A DNA stretch of 34,386 nucleotides from NCBI GenBank assembly GCA_031292385.1, contig JARLHE010000005.1:1-34386 (forward strand). The letters run 5' to 3'. Source of the stretch: Oligoflexia bacterium. Its GTDB lineage: Bacteria; Bdellovibrionota; UBA1018. The number at the start of each line of letters is the position of its first letter. The first letter of the stretch is position 1. The notes beneath the pieces are model-generated. The model was given only the letters and a program-made list of their open reading frames with translations, did not search any database and was not told the origin of the DNA. Positions 7,705-17,414 of the stretch are shown piece after piece. Both the position numbers and the translations under genes were made by a program.

Positions 7705-9087
7705 CTAATTCTGAGTCGGAGCCGGATTGTACTGCAGCGCTTTCGCGACGTTCAAACGGCCGCCCGTAACAAGCTGGCCTTGCAGCGATTGCAAAACATC
7801 GACAGTCGAAAGTAGCACCGCCTTGACTTGCTTATAAGTCCAAGTCGGATGCAGTCCCCAAACCAACGCCGCCGCGCCCGCGACGTGCGGGCAAGCCATG
7901 GAAGTTCCGTCCAACGAAGCATAACCGTTGTTCGGAACCGTGCTGTAAATATTCACGCCCGGAGCAGCGAGATGAGTCGTCTTGGCGCCGAAATTCGAAA
8001 ACCCCGCCAAGTTGTCGTTATTGTCGGTCGCGGCGACCGCGATGATATTGTCGTTATTGAACGAGGCCGGAACCGATGCATTCGGCCCATCATTATCCGC
8101 GCCGTCGTTACCCGCCGCGGCCACGAAAAGGATGTTCGCCGCGCGAGCGCGATCAATCGCGTCTTGAAGCGCCTTGTTGGTGTCATCGCCCGGGCCACCC
8201 CAGCTGTTACTGAGAACCTTGGCGCCGTGAGTGATCGCATAATCGATCGCGCTGACCGCGTCGGCCGTGGTGCCTGAACCGTCGCCGCCGATGAACTTGA
8301 GCGCCATGATCGAAACTCGTTGAGCTACGCCCGAGGTGCCAACGCCGTTTCCGCCGACCGCGCCGATCGTGCCCGCGGTGTGAGTGCCGTGTTCGTTGTC
8401 GTCAAAAGGAAGACCGTCGTGATGAACGAAATCGTAACCGACGACGTCCTGCTGCGCGCCCGGATTCGGATTTCTCCAAAGATTGAACGCGAGGTCTTCG
8501 TGATTGTAATCGATACCGGTGTCGATATCGGCGACAATCATGTCCTTGGTACCTTTGAAGGTATTCCAAGCATCGACCGCGCCGATTTGCGAAAGGCCGT
8601 AATCCTCGGTCAATTGAGGATCGTTAACGGGAGGATTCACCTCGGCCGGAGCTGGCTGCACGACCGGACGATCGGCAGGAGCGAGCGCGCCCGGCGTCGA
8701 CGTAGCGAAAAGCTCCTGCGTCGGTACCGCGCGTGCAGTGTTCGACCGGGAGGTCACCGGGAAGATATGCAGAATATAGTTCGGCTGAACCCACTCGACG
8801 TTGCGATCCTGCTGAAGAGCCCGGATCGCGTCTTCGACTTTGACATTCGAATTCAGGATCAAATGCTCAAAGCCGTGCATGACGGCCGAGTAACGGCGAA
8901 TTTTACGAACCCCTGCGGAGTCGTAAAGACCGTTCATGACCGTCTGGGTACGGATCGAACCGTCCTTATACTTTACGATAACTTCGCCCGGAACGTATTC
9001 GGAAGCCAAAGCTCCAGAAGCCGTGAGCGATGTCGCCAGGATGGTAGAAACTACGAAACGAGAAATTTGATGACGCACACACACCAT
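7705..9087 (-). CDS. Secreted subtilisin-like serine protease (S8) with I9 propeptide
   Basis: A 460-residue exported subtilase. A signal peptide ends near SGALAS. An inhibitor-I9-like propeptide domain spans about 30-105 (EYVPGEVIVKYKDGS to NVEWVQPNYIL), then a Pro/Ala-rich linker (about 110-155). The catalytic triad is in standard order: Asp in VADIDTGIDYNHEDL, His in EHGTHTAGTIGA, Ser in GTSMACPHVAGAAAL. The oxyanion Asn region AAAGNDGADNDG is also present. I chose the ATG at 9087 because it opens the signal peptide and has GGGGGG just upstream on its strand; the longer frame to 9195 would be intergenic. The enzyme should be autoprocessed and act outside the inner membrane. It ends at the catalytic domain with no anchoring or C-terminal secretion domain. 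Confidence 0.95.
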   Translation of the reverse strand: MVCVRHQISRFVVSTILATSLTASGALASEYVPGEVIVKYKDGSIRTQTVMNGLYDSAGVRKIRRYSAVMHGFEHLILNSNVKVEDAIRALQQDRNVEWVQPNYILHIFPVTSRSNTARAVPTQELFATSTPGALAPADRPVVQPAPAEVNPPVNDPQLTEDYGLSQIGAVDAWNTFKGTKDMIVADIDTGIDYNHEDLAFNLWRNPNPGAQQDVVGYDFVHHDGLPFDDNEHGTHTAGTIGAVGGNGVGTSGVAQRVSIMALKFIGGDGSGTTADAVSAIDYAITHGAKVLSNSWGGPGDDTNKALQDAIDRARAANILFVAAAGNDGADNDGPNASVPASFNNDNIIAVAATDNNDNLAGFSNFGAKTTHLAAPGVNIYSTVPNNGYASLDGTSMACPHVAGAAALVWGLHPTWTYKQVKAVLLSTVDVLQSLQGQLVTGGRLNVAKALQYNPAPTQN

Positions 9088-9115
9088 GATTTGACCCCCC
9101 GTCAAATATTCGACG

Positions 9116-9143
9116 AGTGTATCGAGCGGCTTCAGATTTGCAA
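9116..9143 (-). promoter_or_regulatory. Candidate promoter of the protease gene
   Basis: On the minus strand, TTGCAA (9143-9138), a 16-base spacer, then TACACT (9121-9116). Transcription would start near 9109, giving a leader of about 22 bases with a G-run before the ATG at 9087. The -35-like box lies in the 8-base palindrome TTTGCAAA (9137-9144). Confidence 0.4.
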
Positions 9144-9177
9144 ATTTAACGCACTGCTTTGTTTTTTTATGGGGGTA

Positions 9178-9205
9178 TTGCAATTTGCAAGACATTCTTT
9201 ATGAT
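9178..9205 (+). promoter_or_regulatory. Candidate promoter of the YafK-like gene
   Basis: TTGCAA (9178-9183), a 16-base spacer and TATGAT (9200-9205, five of six -10 positions). Start would be near 9212, leaving only about a dozen bases before the ATG at 9224, which fits the absence of a good Shine-Dalgarno. The -35-like box is the same hexamer and spacing as in the divergent protease promoter. Confidence 0.45.
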
Positions 9206-9223
9206 CCGCCAAGCCAAAATCAA

Positions 9224-10228
9224 ATGACTCAACTTTTGAAACAAATCTTATTGCTCTCCGTCATATTGAGCGGCACAACGGCCTCCGCCGCTTTAGAGCA
9301 ATGCAGCGTCACCTCCGATCGAGTCGTCCTGACATCAGCGGAACAAGAGACGATCGCCGCTTTTTATCAATTCATGGCAACCGTCGGAGAAGCCGTGCCG
9401 GGGCCCGGCGCAAGCCCGGATCCCGCAATCTCGGCCCAGGCGCTTGCGCTTGCGCAAAACGCGATGGCCTCGGAGATCGAGATTTTCGCCCGTGCGAACG
9501 GTCTCAACGCGTCGCTGAACTACCCGGGCTCAGGTGCGATATTACGCACGCTGAAGTTTCCTGAAACGGCCGATGATTTGTCATCGGGGGAGACGAATCC
9601 GAACTTCTTTAACCCTCTTCCTTTGAATATCAGCCAAGCTTGGGCTCCCTGGGCGTCCGCGTGGCAAATGCATTCGGCTCGAATGGAAATCTATCTCAAA
9701 GATGGCCAAGGGATGCTCTATCCCTTCAAAGCGATGAAGATTCGTGAGATCAGCGGAGTGCCCGGCCCGAAGACCGTTCAAGGCGACTTGCAGGTTCCCG
9801 AAGGAATTTATTCGATCGGAACGCCTAGAGACAAAACCAGGTTTTTCATGGCGCTTCCTGTTCTTTACAATCCGGGCAATTTCGCCGGAATGGGCGGCCA
9901 AATCGAAATTCACGGCTCCGGTATCAGCGTGGGATGCCTGGATATGGGCAATTTGCAGATCGCGCAGATCGTCGCGCTCGCGCCCTCGAAGATTCTCGTC
10001 GAGCCCTTCACGCTGGTAAGCGATACTCAAGACCTGCTTTTTTCGAGGATGGCCGCGGACACTTCGCGGAATTGGTCGGCGCTTCTCGCGGGAAATCCGG
10101 ATTTCGCGCGGTATCCGGCGCTCTCCGCGTTCTGGGATGAGCTCCGAAAAGTCGAGGAGAGATTTCTGGCCCAGATCGAGCCAGGAATCTCTCCCATTGA
10201 TGACTTGATTCAGATCGATTGTCGGTAA
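9224..10228 (+). CDS. YafK/DpaA-like L,D-transpeptidase-fold protein
   Basis: A 334-residue exported protein. A signal peptide ends near TTASAA (residue 22). The C-terminal half carries a YkuD fold of the YafK type: VPEGIY at 191-196, then IHGSGISVGCLDM, with catalytic H230 and C238 only eight residues apart. In classical L,D-transpeptidases the histidine is much further from the cysteine. E. coli YafK (DpaA) is an amidase that detaches Braun lipoprotein from peptidoglycan, while other family members cross-link. The reaction here is therefore probably on periplasmic murein but cannot be specified. The ATG at 9224 opens the signal peptide; a TTG at 9185 overlaps the promoter. It converges on ftsZ with a 7 bp gap. 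Confidence 0.85.
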   Translation: MTQLLKQILLLSVILSGTTASAALEQCSVTSDRVVLTSAEQETIAAFYQFMATVGEAVPGPGASPDPAISAQALALAQNAMASEIEIFARANGLNASLNYPGSGAILRTLKFPETADDLSSGETNPNFFNPLPLNISQAWAPWASAWQMHSARMEIYLKDGQGMLYPFKAMKIREISGVPGPKTVQGDLQVPEGIYSIGTPRDKTRFFMALPVLYNPGNFAGMGGQIEIHGSGISVGCLDMGNLQIAQIVALAPSKILVEPFTLVSDTQDLLFSRMAADTSRNWSALLAGNPDFARYPALSAFWDELRKVEERFLAQIEPGISPIDDLIQIDCR

Positions 10229-10235
10229 ATCGCGA

Positions 10236-11594
<1,359 letters not shown>

Positions 11595-11620
11595 CTCTTC
11601 CACTCCCCTTTAGATCGAAA

Positions 11621-12859
11621 TTAAAATAGATCCTTGATCCAGGACCGCATCGATCCCTTCACTTTTCCGTAAATGTTCTTGTCCCGAATCGGAAACTTGC
11701 TCTTCTGCAGGTTTTTCGCGGCGTACTTCAACAGCCCGACGCCGGTCGCGAAACGAGGCGAATTGACCACGTCACGCAATCCGCCAATGTTCATCGGAAG
11801 ACCGCGCTTCACGGGCATCTCGAAGATGAACTCCGCGAGCTCCGGCATTCCTTCGAGCAAAGTCGCTCCGCCCGTGATCACGACCCCGCCCGAAAGCATG
11901 TCTTGATAGCCGGAAGTCATGATCTCCCTTTGGATCAGCGAGAAAATTTCTTCCACGCGCGGTTCGATGATCTCCGCGAGCAAGCGGCGCGCGAGCACCC
12001 GGGATTTGCGGCCCCCGACGCCCGCGACCTCGATCGTCTCGTCGGGCTTCACCATGGAAGCCATGGCGCAGCCGTACTTGAGCTTGATCTTCTCGGCTTC
12101 GTTTTGCGGAGTCCGCAAACCGACCGAGATGTCGTTGGTGATATGATTGCCGCCGATGGCGAGCACGCCGGTATAAACGACGGCGCCGTCTTTGAAGATG
12201 GCGATATCGCTCGTGCCGCCGCCGATATCGACGAGCGCCACGCCCAATTCTTTTTCGTCCTGGGTCAGAACCGCTTCGCTTGAGGCGATCGGCTCCAGGC
12301 AAATTTCGGCGACGTTCAAGCCGGCCTTGTTGGCGCACTTGATGATGTTTTGCGCCGAGGAAACGGCTCCGGTCACGATGTGGACCTTGGCTTCGAGCCG
12401 CACGCCGCTCATTCCGATCGGATCGCGGATGCCGTCCTGCCCGTTGATCATGTATTCCTGCGGGATGATGTGGATCACTTCGCGATCGAGCGGGATCGCG
12501 ACGGCTTTCGCCGCGTCGATCACACGTTGAACGTCTTGTTCGGTGATCTCGTTGTCCTTCACCGCGACAATGCCGGTCGAATTGAATGATTTGATATGAC
12601 CGCCGGCGATGCCGGTATAGACGGTCGAAATCTCGATGCCGGCCATCAGCTCGGCTTCTTCGATCGCTTTGGTGATGCTTTCGACGGTGGAGTCGATATT
12701 GATGACGACGCCCTTGCGAAGACCGCTCGAAGGCGCGGTGCCGATTCCTACGATGTCAATTGTCGGTTCCGCCGCTCCATCATGACTCAATTCGCCAACG
12801 ATGCAGCAAATCTTGGTGGTACCGATATCTAAACCAACTACAAAGTCCTTTTTGGACAT
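11621..12859 (-). CDS. ftsA: Cell division protein FtsA
   Basis: A 412-residue actin-like ATPase that tethers FtsZ to the membrane. It begins MSKKDFVVGLDIGTTKICC (phosphate-1). The 1C domain follows, with the phosphate-2 motif VALVDIGGGTSDIAIF and the adenosine motif GGVVITGGATLLEGMPELA. The extreme C-terminus (KVKGSMRSWIKDLF) is an amphipathic membrane-targeting helix. The start at 12859 has GGGAGGGA 8 bases upstream; an in-frame ATG at 12877 is less well placed. It lies between ftsQ (81 bp) and ftsZ (26 bp), as in most dcw clusters. Confidence 0.98.
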   Translation of the reverse strand: MSKKDFVVGLDIGTTKICCIVGELSHDGAAEPTIDIVGIGTAPSSGLRKGVVINIDSTVESITKAIEEAELMAGIEISTVYTGIAGGHIKSFNSTGIVAVKDNEITEQDVQRVIDAAKAVAIPLDREVIHIIPQEYMINGQDGIRDPIGMSGVRLEAKVHIVTGAVSSAQNIIKCANKAGLNVAEICLEPIASSEAVLTQDEKELGVALVDIGGGTSDIAIFKDGAVVYTGVLAIGGNHITNDISVGLRTPQNEAEKIKLKYGCAMASMVKPDETIEVAGVGGRKSRVLARRLLAEIIEPRVEEIFSLIQREIMTSGYQDMLSGGVVITGGATLLEGMPELAEFIFEMPVKRGLPMNIGGLRDVVNSPRFATGVGLLKYAAKNLQKSKFPIRDKNIYGKVKGSMRSWIKDLF

Positions 12860-12940
12860 ACTACGGATCCCTCCCATGGGATTCGGATTGGGATGGGTAT
12901 TTTCAGCCGAGCGCCAAAATCTCCACATCTATATGGAAGT

Positions 12941-13711
12941 CTAAGAACCGCGAGAGGTCCTGACAACTATTTTTTTTCCAGAATCGGCCCAAATCTGCCT
13001 AGCGGCGATGGATTTGGCCTTTAGGTACTCAATAACACTCGATAAATGGGCTAATTGCGGATCGGCCGAGGCCGGAACGTCAATATTCTGACCCAAATCG
13101 ACCCGCGCGCGCGCATAAACACCGCCCGACGAAGGGCCCAAAGGGTAAACCACCATCGCCCGATAACCGCGCTCCACGTCCCAGGTCATCGAAGAAAGCT
13201 CGCTCTTTTGCAGGCGTCGATCCCACGCATCGATAAACCGAAGCGTCTTTTGAATCTGGGATGCGTCGTTCAAGCCCGACAACACCGGCAGCGCGGACTG
13301 CTGCGTGGTCGCGCGACCAAAGACGGTCCCTTCGCGATCAACATAAGCCAACCCTCCCTGGCTGGTTTCAATCAAAGCCTGCGGCTGGCGAAACTGAACG
13401 GAAACCGAAAGGGTCTGCGGAAATTTTTTCTGGATCCGGACCTCGCGCACCCAAGGATTGCTCCGAATGTTTTTCTCGATCCGCGCAAGATCGAGCTGGA
13501 AGAGATTGACCTTGCCGACGGGCACGCCCGCCAGACGCGTGATTTCCTGCGCGTCGACCGGGGCATTCTCGGGCAGATCGCCGATCTCCACGACCTGCAC
13601 CAGAAAAAGCGGCGAATGCGCCGCCATATAAAGGCCGGCGCCCACGCACAGAGTCGCGATGACGGAGACGATCAAAGAAAGCCAAGTCCATTTTTGCTGA
13701 GTCGAGGACAT
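12941..13711 (-). CDS. ftsQ: Cell division protein FtsQ/DivIB
   Basis: A 256-residue bitopic inner-membrane protein linking early and late divisome parts. A short cytoplasmic tail and one membrane helix (about 10-31) precede a POTRA domain (about 35-105, with the typical ITRLAGVPVGKVNLFQLDL and NPWVREVRIQKKFPQTLSV) and an FtsQ beta domain. Length and order fit the family. It heads the separated ftsQ-ftsA-ftsZ block and diverges from the M16 peptidase gene, so its promoter must lie within 13712-13799. Sequence divergence is normal for FtsQ; position before ftsA supports the name. Confidence 0.94.
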   Translation of the reverse strand: MSSTQQKWTWLSLIVSVIATLCVGAGLYMAAHSPLFLVQVVEIGDLPENAPVDAQEITRLAGVPVGKVNLFQLDLARIEKNIRSNPWVREVRIQKKFPQTLSVSVQFRQPQALIETSQGGLAYVDREGTVFGRATTQQSALPVLSGLNDASQIQKTLRFIDAWDRRLQKSELSSMTWDVERGYRAMVVYPLGPSSGGVYARARVDLGQNIDVPASADPQLAHLSSVIEYLKAKSIAARQIWADSGKKIVVRTSRGS

Positions 13712-13799
13712 ACCTTAATTCTAGGCGCGGGCGCGCAAATAAACCAGATCTAGCGTAAGCGCCTGTCGAAAAAACGCATTCCGTGAGACAACTACGATC

Positions 13800-15176
13800 A
13801 TGATCTCTTTAAAATCCATCCGAAACAGATTCTCCCCTTTGCTTCTCGGCGCCTGCCTTTCATGCGCGGGCCCTCACGTGGCACCCACCACCGCGCAAGA
13901 GGCCAAACCCCTCGTGGGAACCTCGAAGGTCAATCAGTTCACCTTCCCGAACGGCCTGAAACTTTTGGTCGTGGAAGACCACTCCTCTCCCACCTTCGCC
14001 TACCAAACCTGGTTTCGCGTCGGCTCGCGGGATGAAATCCTCGGCAAGACGGGTCTCGCGCACCTTTTCGAGCATATGATGTTCAAGGCGACGACCCAGC
14101 ATCCGGAAGGCGAATTCGATCGGCTGCTCGAAGCCGCCGGCGCCGAAGGGGAGAACGCGTTTACGAGCCGAGACTACACGGCTTATGTCCAGGAACTTCC
14201 CAAAGACAAGCTGGAGTTGATCGCCTCGCTTGAGGCCGATCGGATGGTTCATCTCGCCTTGACCGAGACCGCTTTCAAAACGGAGCTCGAGGTGGTTCAA
14301 AACGAACGCCGCTATCGAACGGAAAACAATCCCGACGGCACGATGTATCAGGATTTGTTCGGGCTGGCGTTCAAAACCCACCCCTATCACTGGCCGGTGA
14401 TCGGCTATCAGGAAGATCTCAATAAAATGGCGCTCGGGGACGCGATCTCCTTTTACAGAACCTATTACAGCCCCAATCATGCGACGGTCGTCGTGGTCGG
14501 GGACGTCTCGCCCACTCACGTCCGGGACGTCATCTCCAAATTTTACGGCCAGCTCGTGGCAACCAACACCCCTTCGCACGCGATTCCCGCCGAAGCGGCG
14601 CAAACCGCGGCCCGAGGCGAGAAAACCAAGCTCAACATCCAGATCGACAAGCTTCTCATGGGCTATCACGTGCCCCCGATCAGCAGTTCGGATATGCCCG
14701 CGATCGATGTTTTCGAGGAAATCCTGAGCGGCGGAAAAAGCAGCCGGCTTTATCGGGCGCTCGTCGACAAGGGCATCGCGAGCGGCGTCGATACCGATGA
14801 TATCGACGATAAGGACCCCACCCTTTTCATCATCAACGCCAACCTTCAAAAAGGGAAACACGCGGCGCTGGCTCAAGCCGTCATCGCGAATGAGATCCAA
14901 AAGCTCAAAAAAGAGCTGGTCGGCGACGAAGAGCTCCAACGGGCCAAAAACAAGATCACCTTCGATTTTTACGAAAGCCTGAGCAACAACAGCGCCAAGG
15001 CGCATTTCCTCGGAAAATACGAATCGCTGACCGGGGATTTCGAAAACGGAGTTCTGGAACAGCAGCACGTTCAGTCCGTCAACGCGGCTGAAGTCATGGC
15101 CGTGGCCAAGAAGTATTTCCCCACCGAAAACCGTACGGTCGTGTCGGCATCCCCGAAAGGCAGGAAGCATAAATGA
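13800..15176 (+). CDS. M16 zinc peptidase, catalytic subunit, predicted lipoprotein
   Basis: A 458-residue pitrilysin/insulinase-family (M16) metallopeptidase. A lipobox LGAC puts the acylated cysteine at residue 19, so it should be membrane-anchored and periplasmic. The inverted zinc motif HxxEH is intact (HLFEH, residues 88-92), and the downstream glutamate lies in ELEVVQNERR. A second M16 domain with YHVPPISSSDMPAIDVFEE and GGKSSRLYRALVDKG covers the C-terminal half; that Arg-Tyr region is typical of the substrate-binding half. It overlaps the next gene by 4 bp (ATGA), and bacterial M16 pairs of this sort form an active/inactive heterodimer. The pair is read opposite to the surrounding dcw genes. 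Substrates are unknown. Confidence 0.93.
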   Translation: MISLKSIRNRFSPLLLGACLSCAGPHVAPTTAQEAKPLVGTSKVNQFTFPNGLKLLVVEDHSSPTFAYQTWFRVGSRDEILGKTGLAHLFEHMMFKATTQHPEGEFDRLLEAAGAEGENAFTSRDYTAYVQELPKDKLELIASLEADRMVHLALTETAFKTELEVVQNERRYRTENNPDGTMYQDLFGLAFKTHPYHWPVIGYQEDLNKMALGDAISFYRTYYSPNHATVVVVGDVSPTHVRDVISKFYGQLVATNTPSHAIPAEAAQTAARGEKTKLNIQIDKLLMGYHVPPISSSDMPAIDVFEEILSGGKSSRLYRALVDKGIASGVDTDDIDDKDPTLFIINANLQKGKHAALAQAVIANEIQKLKKELVGDEELQRAKNKITFDFYESLSNNSAKAHFLGKYESLTGDFENGVLEQQHVQSVNAAEVMAVAKKYFPTENRTVVSASPKGRKHK

Positions 15177-16558
15177 AAAAGCTCATGATCAAGACAATGG
15201 TTCTTAAAGCGCTGACTCTGGCGGCCTTCGCGCTCGCGGTTTCCCCGATGCTGGCCCGTCCGCTTCAAGCGGTCGAAGTCTCCTTCGAGGAAGACAAGAG
15301 GCTTCCGCTTGTTTACGTCAACCTCGCCGTCAAAGCCGGCGCGGTCACCGATCCCGAAGGGGAAAGCGGGATCACGAATTTCGTGGGCGAGATGCTGCTT
15401 CGAGGCACCCGTGACAAAACGAAAAAGGAGATCGACCTGGAGCTCGACCAGATGGGCGCGCGGCTTGAGGTTGAAACCCGCGAGGAAGCCCTGATCCTGC
15501 GCGGAGCCGTGCTCTCCTCCCAGCTCGAACCGTTCCTGAAGCTCGTTCTCGAGATCGTGACCGAACCTAGCTTCCCGGAAAAGGAAATCGGGAAACTTCG
15601 CAAAGAGATCGTATCCGGGCTTCTCGAGGAGCTCGGCGACGATTCCAGTCTCGAGGCCCGCCACTTCTCCAAATTTCTTTTCCGCGACCATCCCTACGGA
15701 AATCCCGTGCTCGGCAAGATCGGGACTATCGAAAGACTGGATCGCGCGAAAGTCCTCGCGCAGTACGAGAATATCTTCCACGAGAAAAATTTCTTGATCG
15801 TGGGTGAAGGCGACGCCGCCGAGAAAACGATCCAAGCCTGGGGCGACTCGATCGGAAAGCTTCGGCCGTCGGGAGATCGCAAGGCGGCCGCCGTGGTGGG
15901 CACCCCGGAAAACGCCCCCGAACGCCGCCTTGAAATCGTCGACAAGCCTGACCGCACTCAGACGCAGATCGATGTCGGCCAAATCGGCGTTCGAATGACC
16001 GATCCTGATTATTTCGCTTTATACGTGGGCAATCATGCCTTCGGCGGCGGATCGTTTTCCGCGCGGCTAATGACGGAAATTCGCGTCAAACGAGGCTGGA
16101 GCTACGGCGCGTACAGCTACTTCCGCCCAGGCCTCAAGCCCCGCTCCTGGATCGCTCATCTCTTCCCCGCCGCCAAGGACGCCCCCGCGGCGCTGGCCGA
16201 GACCCTGCATCTCATCGAGCAGCTGAAAAAGGACGGAATCACTTCCCCTGAATTCGAGTTCGCCCAACGCAGCCTCGTGAACAGCGCGGGTTTCATGTAC
16301 AACACGCCCCAAAAACGCGTGGCTAACACCTTGCTCGAACGTACGACGGACCTACCCAGCGGGTTCATGGAAAGCTACGCGAGCCGCATTTCGGCGTTGA
16401 ATCGCGAGCAGGTCAATGCGGCGCTCAAGCGCTTCCTCCACCCTGAAAAGCTCGCGATGTCCGTTCTCGGAACGGCATCGCAGCTGAAAGAAGCGCTCAC
16501 CAAAGCTTCCGGCGTCAAGGCACCCGATGTGGTCGTGGTGCCTTACACGGAAGAATGA
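15173..16558 (+). CDS. M16 peptidase-like, non-catalytic partner subunit
   Basis: A 461-residue M16-fold protein with an N-terminal signal peptide (probable cleavage after about residue 30). At the position of HxxEH it reads TNFVGEMLLRG: the first His is Asn, the Glu is Gly and the last His is Glu, so zinc binding and catalysis are lost. The second half keeps FGGGSFSARLMTEIRVKRGWSYGAYS, the conserved Arg-Tyr substrate-grip region of M16B proteins. The start overlaps the stop of the catalytic gene by ATGA, so the two are translationally coupled and presumably equimolar. The likely role is to complete the substrate chamber of the heterodimer, by analogy with mitochondrial processing peptidase and bacterial pairs. 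Confidence 0.92.
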   Translation: MKKLMIKTMVLKALTLAAFALAVSPMLARPLQAVEVSFEEDKRLPLVYVNLAVKAGAVTDPEGESGITNFVGEMLLRGTRDKTKKEIDLELDQMGARLEVETREEALILRGAVLSSQLEPFLKLVLEIVTEPSFPEKEIGKLRKEIVSGLLEELGDDSSLEARHFSKFLFRDHPYGNPVLGKIGTIERLDRAKVLAQYENIFHEKNFLIVGEGDAAEKTIQAWGDSIGKLRPSGDRKAAAVVGTPENAPERRLEIVDKPDRTQTQIDVGQIGVRMTDPDYFALYVGNHAFGGGSFSARLMTEIRVKRGWSYGAYSYFRPGLKPRSWIAHLFPAAKDAPAALAETLHLIEQLKKDGITSPEFEFAQRSLVNSAGFMYNTPQKRVANTLLERTTDLPSGFMESYASRISALNREQVNAALKRFLHPEKLAMSVLGTASQLKEALTKASGVKAPDVVVVPYTEE

Positions 16559-16570
16559 GCCGCGATCGGG

Positions 16571-16927
16571 TTATTGATTAACGATGCAGCTGAGATATTC
16601 GACTTTATCGCCCTGAAGCATCATCGTGGTCTTGCCGGAAATGATGTTCATTTGGAGATAGCCAATTTCGCTGTTGTAGCCCACGAGCTGCAACTCGCCG
16701 TCGACGCCCGGCAAGAGCTGGAGCAAGTCGTATGTCGTTGTCTTCGAGTTTTCGGTGACCATCACTTTATCGCTGCCGGCGATGTAGTCGACGCTGACCG
16801 GAGCGTCTGTCGACTTCATCGCGCCGCAGCTCATGCTCGCGATGCTGGGATCGATTTGACCGGCAAAGGATGCTTGGCCGCAAAGAGCGACCGCTGCGAA
16901 AAACACGGCTAACTGAACTGATTTCAT
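16571..16927 (-). CDS. Small exported protein of unknown function
   Basis: A 118-residue protein with a clear signal peptide (cleavage near ASFAG, residue 22) and a mature part of about 95 residues. It carries two cysteines, one near the start (SMSCGAM) and one near the end (EYLSCIVNQ), which could form a disulfide in the periplasm. Beta-strand-like alternation (VMVTENSKTTTYDLL) suggests a small beta-rich domain. GGGAGGAGT lies at good distance before the ATG, so translation looks strong. I recognise no family. It lies between the M16 pair (convergent, 12 bp gap) and a small plus-strand gene, inside the break in the dcw cluster. Confidence 0.8.
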   Translation of the reverse strand: MKSVQLAVFFAAVALCGQASFAGQIDPSIASMSCGAMKSTDAPVSVDYIAGSDKVMVTENSKTTTYDLLQLLPGVDGELQLVGYNSEIGYLQMNIISGKTTMMLQGDKVEYLSCIVNQ

Positions 16928-17129
16928 GAACGACTCCTCCCAAAGGGCAAAAAAATAATTCGAGGAGCTAGTTAGCCGCGATATCGCGGAGTGTCAACAT
17001 TATTTTACTGTTCTCATTTAATTTACGATCCAAAACCTCGCCAGGCCGTCTGGATTTCGAACCGGTCAGTAACATATCGACTTGAAAACATAGATCATTT
17101 TTACCACGAGGGTTGCACAAGCTGTCGCC

Positions 17130-17414
17130 ATGTTTAATACACTAAAATATGCTAAAATGTTGGAAGAGGTCGGGTTTTCAAGGAATCAAGCAGAGACTTC
17201 CGTGAAACTCCTAGCTGATACGATGGAAGAGAATCTTGCTTCAAAACAAGACATGAAGGACCTAAGAGTCGAGCTCAGGCAAGAAATGAAGGACCTGGGA
17301 GTCGAGTTCAGGCAAGAGCTTAAAAATCTCGAGATGAGGCTCACCGTTCGCATGGGCGCCATGCTTGCGGGAACAATCGCGATACTAACCGCCATCCAGA
17401 AACTCACTTACTGA
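17130..17414 (+). CDS. Small coiled-coil protein with C-terminal membrane helix (DUF1640-like)
   Basis: A 94-residue protein. Its N-terminus (LKYAKMLEEVGFSRNQAETSV) followed by a charged coiled coil and a hydrophobic C-terminal helix (about 72-90) resembles the DUF1640/CCDC90-like small proteins found in many proteobacteria. The function is unknown; a membrane-tethered oligomer is likely. The coil is built from an 11-residue unit (QDMKDLRVELR, QEMKDLGVEFR, then a degenerate third). Base composition is visibly more AT-rich than the neighbouring genes, suggesting acquisition or a fast-evolving family. It converges on murB and their ends overlap by 7 bp, so the two genes may interfere transcriptionally. 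Confidence 0.72.
   Translation: MFNTLKYAKMLEEVGFSRNQAETSVKLLADTMEENLASKQDMKDLRVELRQEMKDLGVEFRQELKNLEMRLTVRMGAMLAGTIAILTAIQKLTY
17247..17342 (+). repeat. 33-bp tandem repeat inside the coiled-coil gene
   Basis: Two adjacent 33-base copies (17247-17279 and 17280-17312) differ at four positions. A third, degenerate copy follows to about 17342. Each copy encodes one 11-residue coiled-coil unit, so copy number changes would stay in frame and lengthen the coil. Confidence 0.75.
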
